Source: Paenibacillus andongensis (GTDB taxonomy: Bacteria; Bacillota; Bacilli; Paenibacillales; NBRC-103111). Taken from it: a DNA stretch of 64,000 nucleotides. This document shows, piece by piece, positions 6,936 to 16,212 of the stretch. The notes under the pieces were generated by a model. The model did not search any database, had not been told where the DNA came from, and saw only the letters and a program-made list of their open reading frames with translations. Each line of letters opens with the position of its first letter. The stretch's first letter is position 1. The translations under genes and the position numbers were made by a program. The stretch spans positions 3,231,001 to 3,295,000 of the forward strand of contig NZ_CP104467.1 in NCBI RefSeq assembly GCF_025369935.1, in the 5' to 3' direction.

Positions 6936-8618
6936 ATGAAAGCGACGAAATGGGTTTCTACAGCAGTAGCATTAACGCTTATGGGTAGTGTGGCAATTGG
7001 TTGTGCCAAAAAAGAGGAACCATCTGCATCACCGACTGGCGATACTAAAGGTACGGCAGCTCCTGCGGCATCTAACAAACCGCAAGAAATTAAAATTAAC
7101 TTTACTGCAGAGCCGCCTGTTATGGATAGCTCCAAAGCAACAGCTAATGCTGCTTTCACATTCATTAGCGCATTTAATGAAGGTCTTTATCGTACTGACA
7201 AAGACGGCAAAGCGACTCCTGGTCTTGCAAAAGATTTCCCTAAAATTTCAGCTGATGGTCTAACTTACACGATCGACATTCGCGACAATGCGAACTGGTC
7301 AGATGGTCAACCAGTAAAAGCTCAAGACTTTGTTTATTCTTTCAAACGTACATTGGATCCAGCAACAAAAGGGCAATATAGCTTCGTAGTAGCTTGGATT
7401 AAAGGTGGAGAAGCTGTAACGAAAGCAAAAACACCTGAAGATGTTAAAAAAGCTCAAGATGCACTTGGCGTAAAAGCAATTAGCGACAAACAACTTGAAA
7501 TTAAACTTGAGAAACCAGTTACCTTCTTTACACAAATGCTTGCGTTCGGAACTTTCTTGCCACAAAGAGAAGATTTCGTTACAAAAGCTGGCGATAAATA
7601 TGGAGCAGAAGCTGATAAAGTTATTGGTGCAGGTCCATTTATTTTAAGCAAATGGGATCATGGCCAAACACTTGAACTTGTTAAAAACGAAAAATATTGG
7701 GATGCAGCTAACGTTAAGCTTACGAAAGCAACTATCAATATCGTAAAAGATACAAATACAGGACTTAACTTGTACGAAACAGATGCAGCTGATTTGGCTG
7801 AAATCAATCGCGATCAACTTAAACTATATGCAGGTAAACCAGACAACTTGCCTAAACCTGAGTTGACTAACTCTTACCTGATGTTCCAAACGAAAAAAGT
7901 TCCTGCCCTGGCTAACAAGAAAATCCGTCAAGCTCTAGGTATGGCAATCGATCGCCAAGCGTATGTAGATACTGTTCTTGCTAACGGATCTGTGGCTTCT
8001 ACAGGTTTAGTACCTGGTGGTACTTCGGATGGTGCAGGCGGGGATTTCCGTAAATCCGCTGGCGAAACACAACCTAAATTCGATGCTGCTAAAGCAAAAC
8101 AATTGCTTGCTGAAGGTTTGAAAGAAGCTGGTTTAACAGCTCTTCCAAAAATGAAAGTGAACGCGGACGATACAGAAACTGCGAAAAAATCACTTGAGTT
8201 CATTCTTGCACAATGGAAACAAAACCTTGGATACGAAGCAGAAGCGAACCCAGTTCCGCATGCATTGCGTATCGAGTTGTCCTCCAAACATGACTTCGAA
8301 ATCGTTCTATCCCTATGGGGCGCGGATTACAACGATCCAATGACATTCTTGGATATGTGGGTAACTGGTGGAGAGTTTGATGAAGGTGACTACAGCAACC
8401 CGCAATATGATACGCTTGTTAAGCAAGCTCAAACGGAAATTGATCCTTCCAAACGTGCGAAAGCAATGATTGAAGCTGAGAAAATCCTGATGGATGATCA
8501 AGGTGTAGCGCCGCTGTACTTCCGTACTCGTGCTTACTTGAAAAAGCCATCAGTTAACGGTTTGATTCTTCCATCATTTGGTCAAGAATGGGAACTGAAA
8601 TGGACTTCGATTAAGTAA
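6936..8618 (+). CDS. oppA: Oligopeptide ABC transporter, substrate-binding lipoprotein
   Basis: 560 aa SBP_bac_5 family protein. A lipoprotein signal (residues 1-23, lipobox AIGC) is followed by a Ser/Thr/Pro-rich linker. The family opening INFTAEPPVMDSSKATANAA and FNEGLYRTDKDGKATPGLAK, then YVDTVLANGSVA and SLWGADYNDPMTFLDMW, match OppA-type peptide receptors. It captures oligopeptides at the outer membrane face and delivers them to OppBC. AAAGGAGGAG lies just upstream of the ATG. A strong hairpin without a T run (8643-8681) follows, then oppBCDF. In B. subtilis the related system imports Phr signalling peptides; this copy may serve nutrition, signalling or both. Confidence 0.93.
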   Translation: MKATKWVSTAVALTLMGSVAIGCAKKEEPSASPTGDTKGTAAPAASNKPQEIKINFTAEPPVMDSSKATANAAFTFISAFNEGLYRTDKDGKATPGLAKDFPKISADGLTYTIDIRDNANWSDGQPVKAQDFVYSFKRTLDPATKGQYSFVVAWIKGGEAVTKAKTPEDVKKAQDALGVKAISDKQLEIKLEKPVTFFTQMLAFGTFLPQREDFVTKAGDKYGAEADKVIGAGPFILSKWDHGQTLELVKNEKYWDAANVKLTKATINIVKDTNTGLNLYETDAADLAEINRDQLKLYAGKPDNLPKPELTNSYLMFQTKKVPALANKKIRQALGMAIDRQAYVDTVLANGSVASTGLVPGGTSDGAGGDFRKSAGETQPKFDAAKAKQLLAEGLKEAGLTALPKMKVNADDTETAKKSLEFILAQWKQNLGYEAEANPVPHALRIELSSKHDFEIVLSLWGADYNDPMTFLDMWVTGGEFDEGDYSNPQYDTLVKQAQTEIDPSKRAKAMIEAEKILMDDQGVAPLYFRTRAYLKKPSVNGLILPSFGQEWELKWTSIK

Positions 8619-8642
8619 TCCAAAGTTTCTTAAAGTGTTACA

Positions 8643-8681
8643 AGAAGGGGCCGTTCGCACCTCGTGGGAGCGGCCCCTTCT
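8643..8681 (+). terminator. Intercistronic hairpin between oppA and oppB (partial terminator or mRNA stabiliser)
   Basis: AGAAGGGGCCG (8643-8653) pairs perfectly with CGGCCCCTTCT (8671-8681), an 11-bp GC-rich stem, followed by AAATTTCTC rather than a T run. It is likely to protect the 3' end of oppA mRNA or attenuate readthrough so that the binding protein is made in excess. Confidence 0.8.
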
Positions 8682-8720
8682 AAATTTCTCAGCTGTTCAT
8701 TTTAATAAAGGAGGAGCATT

Positions 8721-9653
8721 ATGGTTAAGTTCATTCTTCGCCGTTTCTTATATGCGCTTATTACGTTATGGCTTATTGCATCATTCACATTCGTATTGAT
8801 GAAAAACTTACCAGGTAATCCACTGGGAGAAGGCGCCGAAAAGATTCCTAAGGCTACGAAAGAGATGCTGATGAAGCAATACGGTTTAGATAAGCCACTA
8901 TGGGAACAATATTTGACATTCATGAACAACATCATCCATGGCGATCTAGGAGCTTCCTTTCAATTCCCTGCTCACAAAGTTACTGATATTATCAAACAAG
9001 CATTTCCTTCTTCACTAGAACTCGGGTTGATCTCTATCGCTATTGCTATTATTGCTGGTCTTACACTAGGAATTATTGCGGCGCTCAAGCATAATAAAGC
9101 AGGCGATTACACCGCTATGTTTATCGCGATTTTGGGTGTTTCCATCCCATCATTTGTTCTAGGTCCATTGCTTTCGTACTATATTGGCGTTAAATGGGGG
9201 ATTCTTCCGGCAGGTTTGTGGAAAGGGCCAAGCTATCGCATATTGCCAGCGATTTCTCTTTCATTTGGAACCATAGCCATTTTGGCTCGCTTGATGCGTA
9301 CTTCGATGCTGGACGTTCTAAATCAAGATTACATTAAAACGGCTAAATCCAAAGGTTTGTCCAACTTTACGGTTGTTGTGAAACATACGATTCGAAATGC
9401 GATTTTACCAGTTATCACGATTATCGGCCCAATATTTGTAAACGTTATTACAGGTACTCTTGTTGTTGAACAAATTTTCTCAGTGCCAGGCTTAGGTAAA
9501 CACTTCGTTTCATCGGTTTATTCCAACGATTACACTATGATTTCTGGATTAACGATTTTCTATTCTGCCATTCTCATTTTGGTTATCTTTATCACAGACA
9601 TCGTGTATGGTTTTGTAGACCCTAGAATTCGTCTTGGGAAAGGCGGGAAATAA
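8721..9653 (+). CDS. oppB: Oligopeptide ABC transporter permease
   Basis: 310 aa, DppB/OppB type. An N-terminal transmembrane helix (FILRRFLYALITLWLIASFTF) is followed by a large extracytoplasmic region with the family phrases LPGNPLG and YGLDKPLWEQYL, then five more membrane segments. The EAA loop contacting the ATPases is near residues 200-230 (DYIKTAKSKGLSNFTVVVKH). The ATG has AAAGGAGGAG upstream. It pairs with OppC. Confidence 0.95.
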   Translation: MVKFILRRFLYALITLWLIASFTFVLMKNLPGNPLGEGAEKIPKATKEMLMKQYGLDKPLWEQYLTFMNNIIHGDLGASFQFPAHKVTDIIKQAFPSSLELGLISIAIAIIAGLTLGIIAALKHNKAGDYTAMFIAILGVSIPSFVLGPLLSYYIGVKWGILPAGLWKGPSYRILPAISLSFGTIAILARLMRTSMLDVLNQDYIKTAKSKGLSNFTVVVKHTIRNAILPVITIIGPIFVNVITGTLVVEQIFSVPGLGKHFVSSVYSNDYTMISGLTIFYSAILILVIFITDIVYGFVDPRIRLGKGGK

Positions 9654-9656
9654 TAC

Positions 9657-10589
9657 ATGCAAACTCCGAAAAACGCAACAGAGAATAGCTACAAGTTTGC
9701 TCCCGTTGCAAAAGAAACATTGACTGGCGAAAGGATTGTAAGACCTTCGCTCAATTATTGGCAGGACGCTTGGAGACGACTTAAGAAAAATAGACTGGCT
9801 ATGGCTGGCTTAATTATATTGGTTGCTTTAATCGTACTCGCGATTATCGTGCCTTTTGTTTCAAGCTACGATTATCAGACGCAGGATCTTAAAATAAAGA
9901 ACGTGTCCCCTAACGCCCAGCACTGGTTCGGTACAGACGACTTCGGTCGCGATCTTTGGACCCGTGTATGGTGGGGAACCCGTATCTCATTGTTTATCGG
10001 GATTGTTGCCGCGCTGATTGACTTGGTTATCGGTGTTATCTATGGTGGTATTTCCGCTTACTACGGCGGGAAAGTCGATGAAGTCATGCAGCGTGCGATT
10101 GAAATCGTTTATGCGATTCCTTTCTTGCTGATCGCGATTCTGCTCATTATGGTTATCGGTTCCGGTATTTCTTCTATTATTTTGGCCATGGCAATAACGG
10201 GCTGGGTTCCTATGGCACGCTTGGTGCGCGGTCAAATGCTAACGCTGAAAGAGCAAGAGTTCGTGCTTGCATCCCGTACACTTGGTGCATCGCCAATGAG
10301 AATTATTATGCGCAGCTTGATTCCTAATGCCTTAGGTATCATCATCGTGCAAATTACCTTTGTTGTTCCAGCCGCTATCTTTACTGAAGCGTTCCTTAGC
10401 TTCATTGGTCTAGGTGTTAAACCGCCGCTCGCATCGCTGGGTAACTTGCTTTCTGACGGCGCCAACTATATTCGGTTATATCCGCATCGCCTTATTTTCC
10501 CGACTATTATTTTCAGCTTGATTCTATTAAGCTTCAATTTACTCGGCGACGGGCTTCGTGATGCGCTTGATCCAAAAATGCGCAAGTAA
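9657..10589 (+). CDS. oppC: Oligopeptide ABC transporter permease
   Basis: 310 aa, DppC/OppC type. The N-terminal cytoplasmic stretch contains SYWQDAWRRLKKNRLAMAGL-like family sequence (here NYWQDAWRRLKKNRLAMAGL), followed by the first membrane helix, the conserved HWFGTDDFGRDLWTRVWWG and the EAA loop EFVLASRTLGASPMRIIMRS near residues 200-220. It starts three bases after the oppB stop, with GGCGGGA as ribosome binding site. It forms the translocation channel with OppB. Confidence 0.95.
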   Translation: MQTPKNATENSYKFAPVAKETLTGERIVRPSLNYWQDAWRRLKKNRLAMAGLIILVALIVLAIIVPFVSSYDYQTQDLKIKNVSPNAQHWFGTDDFGRDLWTRVWWGTRISLFIGIVAALIDLVIGVIYGGISAYYGGKVDEVMQRAIEIVYAIPFLLIAILLIMVIGSGISSIILAMAITGWVPMARLVRGQMLTLKEQEFVLASRTLGASPMRIIMRSLIPNALGIIIVQITFVVPAAIFTEAFLSFIGLGVKPPLASLGNLLSDGANYIRLYPHRLIFPTIIFSLILLSFNLLGDGLRDALDPKMRK

Positions 10590-10602
10590 GAAGGGGTGAA
10601 TA

Positions 10603-11640
10603 ATGATGAGCACCAATAACAATTTACTTGAAGTAAAAGATTTGAAAGTTTCTTTCCGGACATATGCAGGGGAAGTTCAAGCTGTTCGCGGCGTATCTTT
10701 TTCTTTGAAAAAAGGTGAAGTGTTGGCGATTGTAGGTGAATCCGGCTGCGGTAAGTCCGTTACGGCACAAACGCTCATGCGTTTAATTCCTACTCCGCCT
10801 AGCTATATAAAAAGCGGTTCTATCATGTTTGACGGGAAATTGGATATTACCAAGCTTTCGAACAAGCAAATGGAGAAAATTCGCGGATCCGAAATGGGGA
10901 TGATTTTCCAGGATCCGATGACTTCTTTGAATCCGACGATGAAAGTCGGCGATCAAATTACTGAAGGTTTGATCAAGCATGAAGGTTTGAGTAAAAAAGC
11001 TGCAACTGAGAAAGCGATTGAAATTCTCAAGCTTGTAGGCATTAACTCCCCAGAGGGCCGTATTCATCAGTATCCACATGAGCTCTCCGGTGGTATGCGT
11101 CAACGTGTTATGATTGCTATCGCACTTGCGTGTTCACCAAAACTGCTTATCGCAGATGAGCCAACAACAGCTCTAGACGTAACGATTCAAGCTCAGATTA
11201 TTGATTTGATGAAGACGATATCTGAAAAAACGGACTCATCCATTATCTTAATTACTCACGATCTCGGTGTCGTTGCAGATATGGCTCAACGTGTTGTCGT
11301 TATGTACGCTGGGAAAATTATTGAGCAAGGTACAGTAGATGAAATTTTCTATGAGCCGCAGCATCCGTATACATGGGGCTTGCTTCGTTCAGTGCCGCGT
11401 TTGGATACGAATAGTAATGAGGAGTTAGTACCAATTCCGGGAACGCCACCAGATCTATTCGCACCTCCAAAAGGGTGTGCTTTTGCAGCAAGATGTCCAT
11501 ATGCGATGAATCATTGTTTGGAAGAAGATCCAGAGCATACGTCGCTTTCTGAGACGCACAGTGCTGCTTGCTGGTTGCTGCACCCTGATGCACCGAAGGT
11601 TGAACGTCCTGTAGGAGTGGGAGGTCATCAACATGTCTAA
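10603..11640 (+). CDS. oppD: Oligopeptide ABC transporter ATP-binding protein
   Basis: 345 aa. Walker A is GESGCGKS (~46-53), the signature LSGGMRQR (~160-167) and Walker B LLIADEPTTALD (~180-191). The C-terminal oligopeptide/dipeptide extension contains GCAFAARCPYAMNHC, the Cys-rich motif of the OppD/OppF branch. ATG at 10603 or 10606, GGGGTG upstream. The 3' end overlaps oppF by 8 bp, indicating translational coupling. With OppF it powers import. Confidence 0.95.
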   Translation: MMSTNNNLLEVKDLKVSFRTYAGEVQAVRGVSFSLKKGEVLAIVGESGCGKSVTAQTLMRLIPTPPSYIKSGSIMFDGKLDITKLSNKQMEKIRGSEMGMIFQDPMTSLNPTMKVGDQITEGLIKHEGLSKKAATEKAIEILKLVGINSPEGRIHQYPHELSGGMRQRVMIAIALACSPKLLIADEPTTALDVTIQAQIIDLMKTISEKTDSSIILITHDLGVVADMAQRVVVMYAGKIIEQGTVDEIFYEPQHPYTWGLLRSVPRLDTNSNEELVPIPGTPPDLFAPPKGCAFAARCPYAMNHCLEEDPEHTSLSETHSAACWLLHPDAPKVERPVGVGGHQHV

Positions 11641-12595
11641 GTCTAATCAACCTATCTTACAAATTCGTAATATGAAGAAGCATTTTAACCTTGGCAACGG
11701 TAAAATTTTGAAAGCTGTTGACAATTTCTCTATAGAAATTAAACGCGGTGAAACATTTGGTCTCGTAGGGGAATCCGGATGTGGGAAGTCGACTGCGGGT
11801 AGAACGATTATCAAGCTTTATGATGCAACGGAAGGCGAAGTTATTTTCGACGGTGAAGATGTTCATAAATTGAAGGGTAAGAAGTTGAAAGACTTTAATC
11901 GGAATATGCAAATGGTATTCCAAGATCCTTACGCTTCTTTGAACCCTCGTATGACAGTTGGAAATATCATTGCTGAAGGTATTGATATTCATGGTTTGTA
12001 CAAAGGCGCTAAACGCAAAGAGCGCGTAATGGAATTGCTTCGCGCCGTTGGTTTGAACGATGAGCATGCCAACCGTTTCCCGCATGAGTTTTCCGGCGGT
12101 CAGCGTCAACGTATCGGGATTGCCCGTGCGCTTGCGATTGAGCCGAAATTCATTATTGCGGATGAGCCGATCTCTGCATTGGACGTTTCCGTACAGGCTC
12201 AGGTTGTAAACCTGTTCAAAAGATTACAGAAGGAAATGGGCTTAACTTACCTATTTATTGCGCATGACTTGGCGATGGTTAAGCATATTTCTGATCGTAT
12301 CGGCGTTATGTACCTTGGTAACCTTGTGGAGGTAACGACGTCTGACGCACTCTACGCGAAGCCGCTTCATCCTTACACACAATCACTGCTATCGGCGATT
12401 CCGATCCCAGATCCGGAAATTGAGCGTACACGTGAGCGCATCATTCTACAAGGTGATGTACCAAGTCCGCTTAATCCGCCTAGTGGATGTCCGTTCCGTA
12501 CGCGTTGTCCGCAAGCAATGCCGCAGTGTGCGGAATCGATGCCGACATCCAAAGAAGTGGAACCCAATCACTTCGTAGCTTGTCATTTGTATTAA
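11633..12595 (+). CDS. oppF: Oligopeptide ABC transporter ATP-binding protein
   Basis: 320 aa. Walker A GESGCGKST, signature FSGGQRQR, Walker B FIIADEPISALD and a C-terminal GCPFRTRCPQAMPQC extension. Starts inside the end of oppD with GGGAGGT 7 bases before the ATG. It is the last gene of the operon and is followed 8 bp later by a strong terminator. Confidence 0.95.
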   Translation: MSKSNQPILQIRNMKKHFNLGNGKILKAVDNFSIEIKRGETFGLVGESGCGKSTAGRTIIKLYDATEGEVIFDGEDVHKLKGKKLKDFNRNMQMVFQDPYASLNPRMTVGNIIAEGIDIHGLYKGAKRKERVMELLRAVGLNDEHANRFPHEFSGGQRQRIGIARALAIEPKFIIADEPISALDVSVQAQVVNLFKRLQKEMGLTYLFIAHDLAMVKHISDRIGVMYLGNLVEVTTSDALYAKPLHPYTQSLLSAIPIPDPEIERTRERIILQGDVPSPLNPPSGCPFRTRCPQAMPQCAESMPTSKEVEPNHFVACHLY

Positions 12596-12603
12596 GATTA
12601 TCC

Positions 12604-12630
12604 AGCCGTCCCTTCAGGGACGGCTTTTTC
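12604..12630 (+). terminator. Terminator of the opp operon
   Basis: AGCCGTCCC (12604-12612), tetraloop TTCA, GGGACGGCT (12617-12625), then TTTTC. A perfect 9-bp GC-rich stem. Confidence 0.93.
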
Positions 12631-12661
12631 ATGTCCAATTGTAATTATTAAAAATACAGTT

Positions 12662-12690
12662 TTGACGATTGCTGACCTTACGTGTACAAT
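12662..12690 (+). promoter_or_regulatory. Predicted SigA promoter of bshC
   Basis: TTGACG (12662-12667) and TACAAT (12685-12690), spacer 17 bp, placed 48 bp before the bshC start. Confidence 0.75.
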
Positions 12691-12738
12691 CAAAGAATAG
12701 TCGTTTTATTTGGTATGAAGAGGAGACACTAGTCGCGT

Positions 12739-14373
12739 ATGCAAATGGAAACTTTTCATTGGAAGAAAAATCAGAAGTTAGCGGAAGATTACATAGCTCA
12801 AACGGATAATGCTAAGGCTTTATATCCTTACCATTTCGGAAACTTGGAAGACTGGCAATCCAGAGCGCAATGGTTGGATGAACCAAAGACTTCTCCTCAA
12901 GTTGATCGAGGACGCTTGGTGCAAGTTTTACAGAAATATAATGAGAAAATTGGGAATGCACAGGCTGCATTTGACCAAATCTCGAAATTGGCTGATAAGA
13001 ATACACTTGCTATTGTTGGTGGCCAACAAGCCGGATTATTCGGCGGTTCACTGCTAGTATTGTACAAAGCCATTACCATTGTTCAATTGGCTCGTGAATG
13101 GAGTGGTAAATTACAACGGCCCGTTGTGCCGATCTTTTGGATCGCTGGTGAGGATCATGATTTCGATGAAGTGAACCATACGTTTACGCTATCAAATGCC
13201 CAGCAAATTGAGAAAATCAAGGTTGATCATCCGACAGGGCGGCGCACATCCGTTAGCAGACTGCCTATTGAACCTGATGCATGGAAAGAGGCCTTGACCG
13301 CGTTGGATCAATCTCTGATGGATACAGAGTTTAAAGCTTCGCTAATCGCTAAGCTGGAGGGTACAATAGAGGATGGGGCGACATTATCGGATGCTTTTGC
13401 TCGCTGGATGGCTATCCTCTTTGGAGAATACGGTCTTGTCCTTATAGACTCCGATGAACCTTCCCTGCGAGCTTTGGAAGCGCCTATGTTTGAGAAGCTG
13501 ATCCTACAGAATGAAGCATTCTCAGGATCGTTGCAGAAGAGTCAGGATGCTGCTCAGCAAGCAGGATATGAGAGTCAAGCTGAAATAAGCAAAGATGGAG
13601 CTAATTTATTTGTATTTGCAGATGGACAGCGGCTGCTGCTGCATCGTGAAGGAGAACGATTTACAGATAAGAAGAAGGAAAATAGTTATACGAGACAGCA
13701 GCTTCAAGATCTAGCATTAACAACACCCGAAAATTTAAGTAATAACGTGATGTCACGGCCTCTTATGCAAGAATTTCTATTTCCTGTGCTCGCTACTGTG
13801 TTAGGACCAGGGGAGATTGCTTATTGGTCGCTGACGAAGCATGCTTTTGAACTGTTTGGCATGAAAATGCCGATCATAGCTCCGCGCATGGAATTTACTT
13901 TGATCGAGGGGACAGTTCTGAAGCAAATGAACAAATACGGTTTTACATTTGAGGATGTTCTTGAGCGCTTTGAGCACAAGAAGCAAGAATGGCTGGATGC
14001 GCAAGATACCTTGCAATTGAATGAGCGCTTCGAAGCCGTAAAATCCGATTTCAGTGTGAACTACGCTCCGCTTGTGGAATCTCTTGCCGCGATCAACCCC
14101 GGGGTTAAAAAGCTTGGAGAAACGAATTTAGCGAAAATTCTGGAGCAAATCGATTTTTTACGTAATAAAGCAGGAGAAGCCTATAAGACACAATTCGATG
14201 CGGCGTTGCGACAATTAGAACGCATAAGACTAACGATATTACCGTTCGCCAAGCCTCAAGAAAGAGTGTATAATGGGTGTGCTTATATGAATCGGTATGG
14301 GAATGAATGGCTTCGAGATTTAGTTGAGACGCCCATTCCTGTGGATGGTTTGCATCGTATTTATTATTTATAG
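12739..14373 (+). CDS. bshC: Putative cysteine ligase BshC (bacillithiol synthesis)
   Basis: 544 aa, normal for BshC. It adds cysteine to glucosaminyl-malate in the last step of bacillithiol synthesis. Family features: the nucleotide-binding-like NTLAIVGGQQAGLFGGSLLV with YKAITIVQLA (about residues 92-118), FWIAGEDHDFDEVNH (about residues 132-146), a central coiled coil (~400-490), and the C-terminal NPGVKKLGET. GAGGAG lies 12 bases before the ATG. In B. subtilis bshC also sits just ahead of mraZ, so the position is conserved, but here ahcY is inserted between them. Confidence 0.93.
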   Translation: MQMETFHWKKNQKLAEDYIAQTDNAKALYPYHFGNLEDWQSRAQWLDEPKTSPQVDRGRLVQVLQKYNEKIGNAQAAFDQISKLADKNTLAIVGGQQAGLFGGSLLVLYKAITIVQLAREWSGKLQRPVVPIFWIAGEDHDFDEVNHTFTLSNAQQIEKIKVDHPTGRRTSVSRLPIEPDAWKEALTALDQSLMDTEFKASLIAKLEGTIEDGATLSDAFARWMAILFGEYGLVLIDSDEPSLRALEAPMFEKLILQNEAFSGSLQKSQDAAQQAGYESQAEISKDGANLFVFADGQRLLLHREGERFTDKKKENSYTRQQLQDLALTTPENLSNNVMSRPLMQEFLFPVLATVLGPGEIAYWSLTKHAFELFGMKMPIIAPRMEFTLIEGTVLKQMNKYGFTFEDVLERFEHKKQEWLDAQDTLQLNERFEAVKSDFSVNYAPLVESLAAINPGVKKLGETNLAKILEQIDFLRNKAGEAYKTQFDAALRQLERIRLTILPFAKPQERVYNGCAYMNRYGNEWLRDLVETPIPVDGLHRIYYL

Positions 14374-14385
14374 GAGGAAATGAAC

Positions 14386-15648
14386 ATGACAACTGTAGAA
14401 AAGAGTATTGTGGCTGATATAACACTAGCACCTGAAGGTCATTTGAAAATTGATTGGGTCCAGGCGCATATGCCTGTTTTGAATCGTATTCGTGAGCAAT
14501 TTGAAAAAGAGCAGCCTTTTAAAGGATTGAAAGTGGCGATTTCCTTGCATTTAGAAGCGAAAACAGCCTATTTAGCCAAAGTAGTAAAAGCCGGTGGAGC
14601 TGAAGTAACGATTACGGGCAGCAATCCGCTATCTACGCAAGATGACGTTTGTGCGGCGCTTGTTGAAGATGGGATTACCGTTTTTGCGAAATACAATCCG
14701 AGTCCGGAAGAATACAAAGAGCTATTAATTAAAGCACTCGAAACGAAGCCTGACCTGATCATTGATGATGGCGGCGATTTGGTTTCTATCCTGCATTCCG
14801 AACGTAAAGATTTGGCTGTACAAGTTCGCGGCGGAGCTGAAGAAACAACAACAGGTATTCTTCGTTTGAAAGCGATGGAGAAAGAAGGCAAGCTTGAATT
14901 CCCGATGGTTGCAGTTAATGATGCTTTCTGTAAATACTTGTTCGACAATCGTTATGGAACGGGTCAATCTGTTTGGGATGGCATCAACCGTACAACCAAC
15001 TTGGTTGTAGCAGGTAAAACGGTTGTTGTTGTCGGTTATGGCTGGTGTGGTAAAGGTGTGGCTATGCGTGCTAAAGGTTTGGGCGCGAATGTCATTGTAA
15101 CAGAAATTGATGCCATTAAAGGTGTTGAAGCCTACATGGATGGCTTCACTGTAATGCCAATGCTGGAAGCAGCCAAACTGGGTGATTTCTTCGTGACAGT
15201 TACGGGTAATCGTGACGTGATTCGTGGAGAGCACTACAAAGTAATGAAAGATGGTGCGATTCTTTCGAATGCTGGCCACTTTGATGTTGAAGTAAACAAA
15301 CCGGAACTTGAAGCAATGTCTTCTTCAAAGCGTACAGTAAGACGCAATATTGAAGAGTACCAACTAACAGACGGTCGCAAAGTATACATACTTGCTGAGG
15401 GACGTTTGGTTAACCTAGCTGCTGGCGATGGTCATCCGGCTGAAATTATGGATATGACATTTGCGCTGCAAGCTATGTCCCTGAAATATGTAAATGATGA
15501 GTACAAGAAATTAGGCAAAACCGTTGTCAATGTACCTTATGTGCTGGATGAGCAAGTTGCCAGGTTCAAATTGGAATCCCTGGGAACTAGCATCGACTCA
15601 TTGACAGAAGAGCAGAAGATGTATCTGGACAGCTGGGCGGAGCATTAA
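14386..15648 (+). CDS. ahcY: Adenosylhomocysteinase (S-adenosyl-L-homocysteine hydrolase)
   Basis: 420 aa from ATG 14386, which has AGGAGG (14372-14377, overlapping the bshC stop) 8 bases upstream; an ATG at 14380 is too close to that site. Hydrolyses SAH to adenosine and homocysteine, relieving inhibition of methyltransferases. Visible motifs are [20 protein letters not shown] near the start, [18 protein letters not shown] (~180-197) and the NAD-binding [22 protein letters not shown] (~215-235 region). It is translationally close to bshC, so one transcript probably links sulfur/thiol metabolism. B. subtilis instead uses the MtnN/LuxS route. Confidence 0.93.
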   Translation: MTTVEKSIVADITLAPEGHLKIDWVQAHMPVLNRIREQFEKEQPFKGLKVAISLHLEAKTAYLAKVVKAGGAEVTITGSNPLSTQDDVCAALVEDGITVFAKYNPSPEEYKELLIKALETKPDLIIDDGGDLVSILHSERKDLAVQVRGGAEETTTGILRLKAMEKEGKLEFPMVAVNDAFCKYLFDNRYGTGQSVWDGINRTTNLVVAGKTVVVVGYGWCGKGVAMRAKGLGANVIVTEIDAIKGVEAYMDGFTVMPMLEAAKLGDFFVTVTGNRDVIRGEHYKVMKDGAILSNAGHFDVEVNKPELEAMSSSKRTVRRNIEEYQLTDGRKVYILAEGRLVNLAAGDGHPAEIMDMTFALQAMSLKYVNDEYKKLGKTVVNVPYVLDEQVARFKLESLGTSIDSLTEEQKMYLDSWAEH

Positions 15649-15737
15649 GAGGTAGGGGAACTTTAAGGTTTCTTGTTGAGCATGCAAGAGCTTTGAGAAC
15701 ATAGTTTTGAAGAGCTTGGAGAGAATTCAGAACTTTT

Positions 15738-15785
15738 AGAACCTTTCAGACCACTATTTGGGTGGGTTGGAAGGTTCTTTGTTTT
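15738..15785 (+). terminator. Terminator after ahcY
   Basis: AGAACCTT (15738-15745) pairs with AAGGTTCT (15771-15778), with partial pairing inside the loop, followed by TTGTTTTG. Confidence 0.75.
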
Positions 15786-15885
15786 GTATAGGAAATTATG
15801 CATGATACGGATCTGTGGATAAGTGTTTAGAATGGAAATGGGAGAGAGGAAGAAGATGGGTGAGCCAAAGTCGTAAAAAAAAGGC

Positions 15886-15972
15886 ATGGTCAAGAAAATC
15901 TTGAAAGATCACTTTCATGGGTTTTGGCAAATGCATGCAGAATCCTTTCCAGAGGTTGTTCGTAAAAATATA
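15886..15972 (+). pseudogene. Possible remnant of a transposase N-terminus
   Basis: A short open frame starting MVKKILKDHFHGFWQMHAES stays protein-like for about 29 residues, then turns into low-complexity sequence through the hairpin-repeat zone (open to 16179). The start recalls the N-terminus of IS91-type zinc-binding transposases from memory only; the Cys-rich zinc domain is absent. There is no good ribosome binding site. It may instead be chance. Confidence 0.25.
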
Positions 15973-16037
15973 AAAAAATATATTTTTTGGGTTGGCGGGA
16001 GCTTTAAACGAGAAGGAGTGACTGTGGTTGTGGTAAA

Positions 16038-16212
16038 CCTGCAATTGTACATGCTTTTTTCTTTTGAACAGCCCCTGTTCATAAATTCCTGCAATTGCGC
16101 AGGCTTTTTCGGTCTTTTTATAATATCAGGATGGAAAATCAAAAAATTCCTGCGTTTTAGCAGGCTTTTCCTCTTTTAAACGATTTCAGCAAAAATATCT
16201 GCACTTTTGCAG
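16038..16212 (+). repeat. Cluster of short CCTGC...GCAGG hairpins (family D)
   Basis: Four related hairpins 50-61 bp apart: CCTGCAATTGTACATGC (16038, imperfect), CCTGC-AATTGC-GCAGG (16088-16103), CCTGC-GTTTTA-GCAGG (16149-16164) and CTGC-ACTTTT-GCAG (16199-16212). The first three are followed by CTTTT or longer T runs, as in terminators, and the second and third are preceded by AAATT. The terminator at 17674 has a similar stem (AAATCCTGCT). The cluster looks like a repeatedly inserted small element. Confidence 0.75.

Noticed and set aside
10783..11103. Long antisense open frames inside opp genes
   Set aside because: They mirror codon usage of the real genes and have no start signals or family likeness.
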